From an uncultured Acidobacteriia bacterium (lineage in GTDB: Bacteria > Acidobacteriota > Terriglobia > Bryobacterales > Bryobacteraceae), in contig CAINNJ010000050.1 of NCBI GenBank assembly GCA_903851195.1, positions 40,242 through 104,241 on the forward strand: a stretch of DNA of 64,000 nucleotides, in the 5' to 3' direction. This document shows positions 43,086 to 52,600 of this stretch, one piece after another. How positions within the stretch are numbered: the stretch's first letter is position 1; each line of letters begins with the position of its first letter. The notes beneath the pieces are model-generated. The model was given only the letters and a program-made list of their open reading frames with translations, was not told the origin of the DNA and searched no databases. The position numbers and the translations under genes are program-made.

Positions 43086-44125
43086 GCTTCCACCTTCCCC
43101 TCGCCGGCGCGATAGCTTTCCAGTTTACGCAAAAATCCGGGACGCTCCAGAACCTCCCGGTTCACCACATTCGCCGGCGCGATCCCCTGCATCACCGCGA
43201 GCGCCCCTTCGCAATCGATCCGCCCCATATCGCGGAAAAGCTCCCCCGTCCAGCCAATCGAGTGCGACGTCAGGATCACGTTCTCCATCGTCGTCAGCGG
43301 CGAGTCCGCGGGCAGCGGTTCTTTCTCGAACACATCCAGCGCCGCCCCGGCAATGCGTCCGGCCGCCAGTGCCTCAATCAGCGCAAGTTCGTCCACGATC
43401 GGCCCCCGCGCCGTGTTGACCAGATACGCTTCAGCCTTCATCAGCGCCAGTTCCCGCGCCCCGATCAAATGCCGGGTCTCCGGAGTCAGCGGACAGTTCA
43501 CCAGCACATAATCCGACTCCCGCAGCAGTTGCTCCAGACCCGTAAACTCCACCTCCCCACCGCCCGCCGCCGCATAAGGATCGAAGGCCAGCACGCGCGC
43601 CGGCCCGAAGTGCCGCAGCAGCCGGATCGCCTCCCGTGCGATATTCCCGTAGCCAATCGTCCCGATCACCCGATCGCGCGGCTCCTGTCCCAGCGGCCGC
43701 GTGCTCTCCGCCCACCGCCCAGCGCGCACCAGTCGATCTTTCCGCACCAGCCGGTGCGAAAGCGCCAGCACCAGCAGCACGATGGATTCCGCCATCGGTC
43801 GCACCACACCCTGCGGCGTAATGTAGACCGCGATGTCGCGCTCCGTGCAGGCGCGCAGGTCCACGTTGTCGTAACCCACGCCGCAACGCCCAATGGCGCA
43901 GAGCCGCGTCACGCCCTCCAGAGACGCAGCCGTAACGCGGGGCTTCAGCGAAATCACCACGTCGCAACCGGCCAGTTGCTCCGGTGCATACTCGGCCCGA
44001 TAGGGCGCGAGGAACGAATACGCCGCCCGGCCTTCCAGCAGCGAGAGTCCGATGTCGGGAAACGCAGGCTGTCCGTATTCGTCCAGAAAATCCGCCGACA
44101 GCCCGACTCGAAAAGTTGGATGCAT
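43082..44125 (-). CDS. D-2-hydroxyacid dehydrogenase (NAD)
   Basis: 347 aa if started at ATG 44125 (MHPTFRVGLSADFL). ATG 44149 (MPFDSLTG) is an alternative; longer starts would run into the divergent gene. It belongs to the phosphoglycerate-dehydrogenase-like family: the Rossmann motif IGTIGYGNIARE, catalytic Arg in VNTARGPIVDE, Glu in DVFEKEPLP, and His in LTSHSIGWTGE. It reduces a 2-oxo acid to the D-hydroxy acid or the reverse. It is first in a two-gene unit with the aldolase and transcribed away from the PSD1 gene at 44163. The promoters of both must overlap within about 40 nt or lie in coding sequence. Confidence 0.88.
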   Translation of the reverse strand: MHPTFRVGLSADFLDEYGQPAFPDIGLSLLEGRAAYSFLAPYRAEYAPEQLAGCDVVISLKPRVTAASLEGVTRLCAIGRCGVGYDNVDLRACTERDIAVYITPQGVVRPMAESIVLLVLALSHRLVRKDRLVRAGRWAESTRPLGQEPRDRVIGTIGYGNIAREAIRLLRHFGPARVLAFDPYAAAGGGEVEFTGLEQLLRESDYVLVNCPLTPETRHLIGARELALMKAEAYLVNTARGPIVDELALIEALAAGRIAGAALDVFEKEPLPADSPLTTMENVILTSHSIGWTGELFRDMGRIDCEGALAVMQGIAPANVVNREVLERPGFLRKLESYRAGEGKVEA

Positions 44126-44162
44126 CCCAGTAAGACTATCGAAAGGCATAGAATAATCAACG

Positions 44163-47100
44163 ATGACTCTGGCCACCGTGCTTCTTGCAGCCCTGCCGCT
44201 GGTGCTCAGTGCGGCCGATCCGGCCACGCCCGATCCGGCCGCGCTCGAACTCTTCGAGAGGGACGTGCGCCCCGTCCTCGCCGCGCGCTGCTTCAGTTGT
44301 CACGGTCCGCAACAGCAGTTTTCATCTCTGCGCGTGGATTCCCGCGAGGCGCTATTGAAAGGTGGCAACCGCGGCCCGGCCCTGATTCCCGGCGATGCGA
44401 AACTCAGCCTGCTCGCCAGGTCCATCCGTCACGAAGGTCTGAAAATGCCCGCCGGCGGCAAACTCTCGGACACGGAAATCGCCGCCATCGTGAAATGGAT
44501 TGAACTCGGCGCCCCCTGGACCGCCGGCGCGCAGGCTGCATCGCAGTCCAAATCCGCGCCCGGGCTCTACGAACGTCTCCGCAAAGAGCACTGGGCCTTC
44601 CAGCCCGCACATGCCGCGGCCCCGCCCGATGTGCCCGGCGTCACCCATCCCGTCGATCGTTTTCTCGTCGCCGCCCTGCACAAAGCCGGCCTGCAACCCG
44701 CCGCCCCCGCCGACCGCCGCACGCTCATCCGCCGCCTCAGCATCGTGCTCACCGGCCTCCCGCCCTCCCCGCTCGAAGTCGATCTGTTCGTGCGCGACGC
44801 CGCCCCCGGAGCTTATGAACGCCTCGTCGATCGCCTTCTCGCCTCGCCCCATTTCGGAGAACACTGGGCGCGCCACTGGATGGACGTCATGCGCTTCGCC
44901 GAAACCTTCGGCAATGACTGGAACTACGAAATCAAAGGCGCCTGGCTCTATCGCGACTACCTCATCCGCGCCTTTAACAACGATGTCCCTTACGACCAGC
45001 TGGTCCGCGAACACCTCGCTGGCGACTTACTCAAAAGCCCGCGCATCAACGCCGCCGAGAACATCAACGAATCGGTAATCGGCACTTCCTTCCTGCGCTT
45101 CGGCGAACTCGGCCATGACGATTGTGTCCGCTTCCGCCAGATCCGCACCGATGTCGTGGACAACCAGATCGACACGCTCGGCAAAGCTTTCCAGGGCCTC
45201 ACCATCGCCTGCGCGCGCTGTCATGATCACAAGCTCGACCCCATTCCCACCCGCGACTACTACGGACTCTACGGAGCGCTCACCAGTTCCCGCATGGTCA
45301 TGCGGAACGCCGGACTCCCAACCGCCGCCGACGCAGCGAAACAACGCCTCGCGGAACTGAAGCCACAAATTCGCGAAGAACTGGCCAAAGCCTGGCTGCA
45401 GGAAACGACCCAGGCCCCGGGCTATATCGTTTCCGCTTACCGTGCCTGGAAGGGCCTGCCTCCTGACCCGAAAACTCTGCCGGAACTTTCTCTCGATCGT
45501 GTCCAGGCCTGGGTCACCCTTCTCGAAAGGCAGAAGACCGTCCTCGAAGATCCGCTCTACCCGCTGATGCATTTCGAAGAGCGCAAGCCGGACCAGTGGG
45601 CGTCCCTCCGGCAGCAGTACGAAACCGAAGCGGCGACCCGCGCCGCCTGGAACCGGGAACACTTCCGGCCCTTCGGCAATGTAGCCGAAGACGGCTTCGG
45701 CGGCTGGAACTCCGAAGGCAACGCGCTTACCGGCGGCCCTTCGCCCAGCGGTGAATTCGCCGTGTCTTCCGAAGGCCCCGCCGCCGTCACCGGCATCTTC
45801 CCGGCCGGCATCTACACCAACATTCTGTCCGAACGCCTCAACGGCGCACTGCGTTCGCCGCTGGTCCCGAAGGACAAGAAGTTCGTGAGCCTGCAGATCA
45901 TGGGCGGCAAACTCGGCGCCTGGCGAACCATCCTCGATAACTGCATGCTCAGCGAGGACTACCAGACCCTCGACCACAACTCACTCCGCTGGCTGAAAAT
46001 CGCCAACCGTGACGACCAGCCCACGCTGCCCTTCTATCTCGAACTCGTCACCAAAGCGGACAACCCGCGCATCCCGGATCGCCCCGGCCGTCTCAAAGCC
46101 ACGCCGCAGCAGATCGAGTCGCCCTACTCGTACTTCGGCATCGCCCGGGCCGTCGTGCATGACGTGGATGAGTCGCCCAAAGAAGAGCTCGCCCACATGA
46201 ACCGGCTCTTCGCCGGAACGGCGCCGGACAGTCCCGAAGCGCTGGCCTCCAGCTACGCCACGGCAATCACCGAATCCCTCCGGCGCTGGGCTGCGGGAAA
46301 GGCCTCTGACGACGATGCCCGCTGGCTCCAGTGGCTCCTCGAAAATCGCCTCCTCACAAACACCGACAATCTGACCCCGCGTCTGCAAACACTCCTCCGC
46401 GAGTACCATTTCGCCGAGTCCCGCATCGACCCGCCGAAGACCTTCGAAGGCCTGGCCGATCTCGATCCCGGCTACGACTTCCCGGTTCTCCCCGCGGGCG
46501 ACGCCACCAGTCCAGGACGCCTGGTCTCCCGCGGCTTCCTCGAACTGATCTCCGGAACGTCTGACGGCATCAAAGCCTACGGCAGCGGCCGCCTCGAGAT
46601 CGCCGATCTCATTGCCAGCCCCGCCAATCCGCTCACCGCGCGCGTCATGGCAAACCGCATCTGGCTGCATCTGTTCGGGCAGGGAATCGTCCCCACTGCC
46701 GATAACTTCGGCGCCATCGGCGAGCCGCCCTCCAATCCCGAACTGCTCGATTACCTCGCCGCCCGCTTCGTCGAACAGGGCTGGTCCATCAAGAAGCAGA
46801 TTCGCTTCCTGGTCCTGTCGAATGCCTTTCAGCAGTCCGGCACGCCGTCTTCGGACTTGCAGAAAGAAGCGCAAAAGCAGGATCCGCTCAACCGCCTTCT
46901 CTCCCACTACTCCGTGCATCGTCTCGACGGAGAATCCATTCGCGACTCCATCCTCGCCGTCTCCGGCCGTCTCGACCGCACTCTCTACGGGCCCAGCATC
47001 CAGCCGCACCGCGAAGAGCCCAAGGATTACCGCAAGCTCTATCAGGGACCGCTCGATGGCGACGGCCGCCGCAGTATCTACACCAAAGTCACGCGCCACG

Positions 47101-47474
47101 AAGGCTCGCGCTTTCTGGAGACCTTCGACTTCCCCAATCCCACCGTCGCTCGCGGTAATCGCGACACCACCAACGTGCCGCCCCAGGCCCTCGCGCTGCT
47201 GAATGACCCGTTCGTCGTCGAGCAGGCCGCTTTCTGGGCAGACCGCCTGATCGCACAGAAAGCCCCCACTCCGGCCGCCCGTATCGACATCATGTTCCGC
47301 ACCGCCTTTGGGCGCTTCCCCGATGACGCCGAACGCGCCCGCTTTGTCGGCCTGGTTGACGAACTCGCGACTCTCCATAACGTCGCCGCGGAAAAGATCC
47401 CGGACAGCCGAGCGGTCTGGCAGGATGTCGCTCACACCCTCTTCAACCTGAAGGAGTTCGTGTATGTTCGCTGA
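44163..47474 (+). CDS. PSD1/planctomycete cytochrome C domain protein (DUF1549/DUF1553)
   Basis: 1103 aa, signal-like start MTLATVLLAALPLVLSAAD. Domain order: cytochrome C-like ([18 protein letters not shown]), DUF1549 ([36 protein letters not shown]), a long central beta region, and DUF1553 (NPLTARVMANRIWLHLFGQG, then [16 protein letters not shown]). Two CxxCH motifs. It is a paralogue of the protein at 39246 on the other strand and pairs in the same way with a DUF1501 gene, overlapping it by 11 nt. Probably outer-surface or periplasmic; function unproven. Confidence 0.87.
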   Translation: MTLATVLLAALPLVLSAADPATPDPAALELFERDVRPVLAARCFSCHGPQQQFSSLRVDSREALLKGGNRGPALIPGDAKLSLLARSIRHEGLKMPAGGKLSDTEIAAIVKWIELGAPWTAGAQAASQSKSAPGLYERLRKEHWAFQPAHAAAPPDVPGVTHPVDRFLVAALHKAGLQPAAPADRRTLIRRLSIVLTGLPPSPLEVDLFVRDAAPGAYERLVDRLLASPHFGEHWARHWMDVMRFAETFGNDWNYEIKGAWLYRDYLIRAFNNDVPYDQLVREHLAGDLLKSPRINAAENINESVIGTSFLRFGELGHDDCVRFRQIRTDVVDNQIDTLGKAFQGLTIACARCHDHKLDPIPTRDYYGLYGALTSSRMVMRNAGLPTAADAAKQRLAELKPQIREELAKAWLQETTQAPGYIVSAYRAWKGLPPDPKTLPELSLDRVQAWVTLLERQKTVLEDPLYPLMHFEERKPDQWASLRQQYETEAATRAAWNREHFRPFGNVAEDGFGGWNSEGNALTGGPSPSGEFAVSSEGPAAVTGIFPAGIYTNILSERLNGALRSPLVPKDKKFVSLQIMGGKLGAWRTILDNCMLSEDYQTLDHNSLRWLKIANRDDQPTLPFYLELVTKADNPRIPDRPGRLKATPQQIESPYSYFGIARAVVHDVDESPKEELAHMNRLFAGTAPDSPEALASSYATAITESLRRWAAGKASDDDARWLQWLLENRLLTNTDNLTPRLQTLLREYHFAESRIDPPKTFEGLADLDPGYDFPVLPAGDATSPGRLVSRGFLELISGTSDGIKAYGSGRLEIADLIASPANPLTARVMANRIWLHLFGQGIVPTADNFGAIGEPPSNPELLDYLAARFVEQGWSIKKQIRFLVLSNAFQQSGTPSSDLQKEAQKQDPLNRLLSHYSVHRLDGESIRDSILAVSGRLDRTLYGPSIQPHREEPKDYRKLYQGPLDGDGRRSIYTKVTRHEGSRFLETFDFPNPTVARGNRDTTNVPPQALALLNDPFVVEQAAFWADRLIAQKAPTPAARIDIMFRTAFGRFPDDAERARFVGLVDELATLHNVAAEKIPDSRAVWQDVAHTLFNLKEFVYVR

Positions 47475-48876
47475 GCGAATGCCCGCTAATATTTCCAGGC
47501 GCGAAATCCTCCGCCGAAGCTCCAACGGCTTCGGTCTCGTCTCCCTCGCCGCGCTCATGGCGGAACCCTCCTGGGCCGGAGTCACCGACGCCGCCCGCCT
47601 GCCCGCGAAAGTAAAGAACGTCATCTTCTGCTTCATGCCCGGCGGCGTCTCGCACATCGATACCTTCGACCCCAAACCGAAACTCGCGGAACTGGACGGC
47701 AAACCCTTCGACGGCTTTTATCAGGTGGGCGCGAAGAAAGAAACGAATCGCAAGTGGGTCAAGAGCCCCTGGTCGTTCAAACAATACGGACAATCGGGTC
47801 TCTGGGTCAGCGAACTCTTCCCGCACGTGGCCGGTTGCGTCGACGATCTCACCGTAATCCGCTCCATGGTCTCGGGCTTCCCCCTGCACCCCCGCGCCAA
47901 CCTGCTGATGCACACCGGCCGCACCCTGGGTGGCTATCCGAGCCTCGGCTCCTGGGTAAATTACGCCCTCGGCAGTGAAAACAAAAATCTGCCTGGCTAC
48001 GTCCTGCTGCACGGTGGCGCCGTGCCGCCCGGCGGCCTCGAAAACTTCTCCAACGGCTTTCTCCCCGCCGCTTATCAGGCCACCTCCATGCAGGCCGAAG
48101 GGAAGCCGGTCGTCAACATCGCCCCTTCCGATAAAGACCCGAAAATCCAGCGCGCCAAACTCGATGCCATCCTGCAGCAGGACCGCCAGTTCCTCGCCTC
48201 CATCGGTCCCAGCGACCCCGTCGAAGCCGCCATCCAGAACTATGAGATGGCTTACAGGATGCAGTCCGTCGTGCCGGACGTGCTCGATCTCGACAAGGAA
48301 TCGGAAGCCACCAAACGCCTCTACGGCCTCGACGCTACCGAGAAGAACAAACGCCTCTACGGCACCCAATGCCTCCGCGCCCGGCGTCTCATCGAATCCG
48401 GCGTGCGTTTCGTCGAGATCACCTGCCCGGAGGTTTACGGCGGCGACAACGGCACCTGGGACCAGCACTCCGAACTGCGCAAAGGCCACGAAGGCAACGC
48501 CAACATGACCGATCAGGGCGTGGCCGCGCTCGTGAAGGATCTGAAATCTCGCGGCCTGTTAAAGGACACCCTGGTCGTCTGGGCCACTGAGTTCGGCCGC
48601 ACCCCGCATGCGCCCAAACCCGACGGCCGCGATCACCACGAAACCGCCTTCACCGTCTGGATGGCCGGCGGAGGACTGAAGAGCGGCATTGCCTACGGCG
48701 CGACGGACGAAACCGGCATGCGCGCCGTGGAGAACGTGACAGAAGTCTACGACCTCCACGCCACCATCCTGCGTCTCCTGGGCCTCGATCACAAGAAACT
48801 GACCTACCGCTTCGGAGGCCGCGACGCCAGCCTTACCGACGTGCACGGCAAAGTGATCGACGGCATCCTGGCCTGA
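47464..48876 (+). CDS. DUF1501 domain protein
   Basis: 470 aa, starting inside the end of the PSD1 gene. The twin-arginine-like signal is ISRREILRRSSNGFG followed by a short hydrophobic stretch (SLAALMAEPSWA). Family features are [53 protein letters not shown] and the ending VYDLHATILRLLGLDHKKL. It is a paralogue of the DUF1501 protein at 37810. Likely exported folded together with its PSD1 partner. Confidence 0.87.
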   Translation: MFAERMPANISRREILRRSSNGFGLVSLAALMAEPSWAGVTDAARLPAKVKNVIFCFMPGGVSHIDTFDPKPKLAELDGKPFDGFYQVGAKKETNRKWVKSPWSFKQYGQSGLWVSELFPHVAGCVDDLTVIRSMVSGFPLHPRANLLMHTGRTLGGYPSLGSWVNYALGSENKNLPGYVLLHGGAVPPGGLENFSNGFLPAAYQATSMQAEGKPVVNIAPSDKDPKIQRAKLDAILQQDRQFLASIGPSDPVEAAIQNYEMAYRMQSVVPDVLDLDKESEATKRLYGLDATEKNKRLYGTQCLRARRLIESGVRFVEITCPEVYGGDNGTWDQHSELRKGHEGNANMTDQGVAALVKDLKSRGLLKDTLVVWATEFGRTPHAPKPDGRDHHETAFTVWMAGGGLKSGIAYGATDETGMRAVENVTEVYDLHATILRLLGLDHKKLTYRFGGRDASLTDVHGKVIDGILA

Positions 48877-48886
48877 CTCGCAGCCT

Positions 48887-49540
48887 CTACTTCGCCGGCA
48901 GTACTTTCACCACTTCCCGCGCCACCTGCTCCGCCATCAGCAGACTGCCGTCTTTGGAAAAATGGATATCGTCGGAATGCAGATCCGCGTGCGGCAACAT
49001 CAGCGCGTGCAAATCGTCCACCGGGATGCCCGCCGCGGCCGCGGCTTCCCGCGCAATCCGGTTTCTCTCGACAATGCGCGCGTTCGTCGCCCCGCCCTCG
49101 CGATCCTTCCGCACCGGAGTCGTGCTCGCCCAGATAATTCTCGCCCCCGGAGCATTCTTCGCGATCGCCGCAATCAGACCAGGAAACGCCGCCCGATATT
49201 CCGCCTCCGAATAGCCCCATCCATGCATCCCGACATTCACATGCACCACATCGGCCTTCACCTCCTGTAAGAACAGGCCGATCTCGTTCAGCAGCGCCGG
49301 GTCGCCCAGAGCTTTGGATGTAGCGATTCTTGAAACATAAGCCTTGCCCTTTAAACTCTCTTCCACTCCCGAAAAATAAGCCCGCGTAATCGAATCGCCA
49401 ATCAGCATCACCTGCGGCAAATCGTGCCGGTTCTGATTCGGCATCCACACATCGCACCATTCGATATCCTCGCGATGCATCTGTCCCCAACCGGAACCTG
49501 CAACCAGAACAAACAGCGCGGCGCCCACAAAAATTCGCAT
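48887..49540 (-). CDS. secreted SGNH/GDSL-type esterase
   Basis: A 217-aa protein with signal peptide (MRIFVGAALFVLVAGSGWG). SGNH blocks are visible: block I MLIGDSITRAYF (nucleophile Ser), block III VHVNVGMHGWG (Asn) and block V HSDDIHFSKDG (Asp and His). Its N-terminal WCDVWMPNQNRHDLPQV segment is family-like for acidobacterial sugar-ester hydrolases. It may deacetylate polysaccharides. It runs convergent to the DUF1501 gene and downstream of the TonB receptor terminator. Confidence 0.85.
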   Translation of the reverse strand: MRIFVGAALFVLVAGSGWGQMHREDIEWCDVWMPNQNRHDLPQVMLIGDSITRAYFSGVEESLKGKAYVSRIATSKALGDPALLNEIGLFLQEVKADVVHVNVGMHGWGYSEAEYRAAFPGLIAAIAKNAPGARIIWASTTPVRKDREGGATNARIVERNRIAREAAAAAGIPVDDLHALMLPHADLHSDDIHFSKDGSLLMAEQVAREVVKVLPAK

Positions 49541-49579
49541 AAGGACAGTGTACGGAAGTGGTCCCGGAAAAGGAAAAGG

Positions 49580-49610
49580 GCGGACGCCGCAGCGCCCGCC
49601 CCCCGTCCGC
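49580..49610 (-). terminator. hairpin after the TonB receptor gene
   Basis: GCGGACG (49580-49586) pairs with CGTCCGC (49604-49610), with a GC-rich loop that can fold further. It lies just past the stop (49631) of the minus-strand receptor gene and before the esterase gene. Confidence 0.45.
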
Positions 49611-49630
49611 TTCTCGTCTGCTCCGCCTCT

Positions 49631-52600
49631 CTAAAAATGCACTCTTAACCCGAATTCAATCTGCCGCGGTGTATTCGCCTGCCCCGAAATCACTCCGAAC
49701 GTCGACGGACTGTCGATGTTCAGCGATGGATTCGAAGCCTGGAAATGATTCAGCACGTTGCTGAACTGCGCATTGAAAGCCACTCCGATGTGTTCGTTAT
49801 ACCGGAAGTCTTTCGATATCGCCATATCCAGATTCCACGTCGGCAGACCCCGCAGAGCGCCGGTGCCGCCGCCGGAAGTATCGATCCCCAGCACCAGCCG
49901 GCGGAACTGATTGAACACCGCGTTCGGATCCGCGAACAGATTCAGCCCCGAACCGCCCTTCGCCGGATTGCCGCTCGTCGCCACGCTCGTGCTGCTCGTG
50001 ATGTTCGAGTGCAGCGTATTCCCCGACGTGTACGGTGAAAGCGCCACGGCGTTCTCGTAACTCGAATCGCCGCTGCAGTTCGACTCCCCAAAACTCTGGC
50101 AGGATGCCGGACTGCCCACCGAAACCTGCAGCGGCGCGCCCGATTGCGCCGTGAACAGCGGAGCGATGTTCCATCCGCCCAGCGCCTTGTCGTACCACTT
50201 GTTGCCGACAAAGAGTTTCGGCGTGTAAATCATGGTCATGTTGTAAACCCACCGGATATCGAATCCCTGCGGACCGTACATCGACCGCAGATCGAACGGG
50301 TTCAGCGCCGTGGTCGAACTCGACGACTGCGTCAGCCCCACCGTGCCCAAAGTATGCGACAGCGTCAGGTTCGACCGCATCGTGAGTCCGTTCCAGTCGC
50401 GCAGCGTGGCCGAGAGGAAACCGGCGTTGTAGTTCGCGTAACCCAGACTCGTCGTCAGAAACACGTTGGCGGTCTGCGCCGGATTCGTCGAGGGCAGGGT
50501 GCGTCCCGGCGTCCAGCCCGGCGCGTTGTTCAGGGCCGCCCACAGATTGTAAACCTGCGTGCCCTTAATCGCCGTCGCCTGCTTCGATGCCACCGCTGCC
50601 GTGCAACTCGCGAAACCCGCGCAGTAAGCTCCGCTCGTTCCGCCCAGCGCCGATTCGAAGAACGGCTGCGACGTAATCGCCGCGCCCGACGCCACCTGCG
50701 TGTAAAGCTGTCCGAAAGCGTTCGCGAACGTCTGTCCGCCCAGCGTCATCATCGTGGGAACGGCATCGATATTCAGCAACTGAAACTCGTTGCTGATCTT
50801 ACGCCCGATATACCCGCCGTCCAGAATCAGCCGCGATCCCACCTGGCGCTGCACGTCGAACGTGAATACATCGGACACGTTCGGCTTATAGTTCGGATCG
50901 AGCGAAGTAGCATCCGCCGCCGGCGCATTGCCGAATGCGGAACCCGGATAGTACGGCTGCGAGAGGTTCGCCGCCGCGCTCGGTAACGGCGCCACGTTGC
51001 CGTCCGTCCCGATGCGGAAAGCGCTGTTCGGATCCGCGCCGCCCGTGCCCAGACACTGCCCGCCGCTCGTCGCGCCCACGCACGTCACGGCCTGCAGGAA
51101 GCCCGCGCCCAGCAGCGGATTCAGCACCTGGGAAACGCCGTTCAGCCGCCCGTAAATCCGGCTGTAACCGCCGCGAACCACGGTCTGGTTGTTCCCGAAA
51201 ATCTTGCTCAGAATGCCCCCGGAGAAATTCGGATTCCAGGCCACGCTCACGCGCGGGCTCAGCCCGCCGTAAAACACGTTGTACAGGTAGCTCGGTTTGC
51301 CCGTGACATTGCCGATCGCCGCATATCCCAGGACCGGGTTATAAACCTGCCCTGCCAGCGCCGCGTTCTTCTTTGCGTTCAGATAACCGTTCGCCGAAAT
51401 CTCATTGCCCGCCGCGTCCACCAGCACTATCTGTTTGCCCGTCTGCTCCGTGGGCGGGAATTCCAGCTGATAACCCGCGCCGTAAGTCACGGTCAGGTTC
51501 CGCGTCACCTTCCACGTGTCGCTGAAATACAGATTGAAGAACGGAATGCTGACATGCGCGTCCACGTCCGTACCCAGCGGCTGCAGCGCCAGATTGTTGC
51601 CCGTGCGCGTATAGATCACCTGCGGCTGCGTCACGATGCCGGTGATGTAGGTGTAAAACTGCTGCCAGTTCGCCGCCTGATTGGAGGGCACCGTCGCCGG
51701 TGTATACGAATTCCACGCCGACGTGGAAAGCCCGCCCAGCGGCCCGCCCACCTGATAAACCGGCTGATTGAAGATCGTGGTTCCCGTGTCGTCGCGGCGG
51801 TGGAAATCCAGGTTCTTCTGGTACATGCCGCCAATCTGGATCAGGTGGTTGCCCTTCACCAGATTCACGTTGTCGCTCAGCATCGTGTCATGCTCGTCCC
51901 ACAGCCGCAGACGCACGTTCTGCGCGTTCACGTTCGTCGGCACCAAAGCCTGCAAACCGGATTGACTCGTGCCGCTCTCCCCGCCGATCTCCACAGCCGC
52001 TCCCAGCCCGGGAACCTGCGGCGCCGCGCCGTTTGAGAACCACTGCCAGTAATTGCGCAGATAACTGAAGCGGAAATCGTTCGTGATCGTCGGCGAAATC
52101 GTCGTCGAAAGCCCCACCACGAAGAAACTCGGCTTCTGCACCCGCGGCGCGGTCGATTGCGCGGCGCTCAGCGCATTCGAAATATTCACCTGATTCGTGG
52201 TCAGTTCATTGAACGTGAAATACCGGTAGCTCGACATCAGATGCCACTTCTGGCCGAAGTCGTGATCCACCCGGCCCGTGTACTGGTCGGACAACTGCGG
52301 TGTCGCCAGAGTCGTCAGAAATCCCTGGGTATTCAGCGTGTCGCCGTACTGCAGATCGTTCGCCGCGGGCATCTGCGACCAGATGCTCTTCACAATCGGA
52401 TTCAGGCCCAGCCGCCGCGGATCGCAGGAACCCGCCGGGCACGTCGCCGGCTGATAGGTCACGCCGTTGTAAGTCACCGGCGTGGGATTCAGATTGTAAG
52501 ACTGCGGCTTACCCGAGGCATCGTTGATCTGAATCACGCCCAGCCGCAACAGCGCCGAAGGCACCGTGCGCTCGTAAGTCTGCGACTGCGGAAACCGCCG

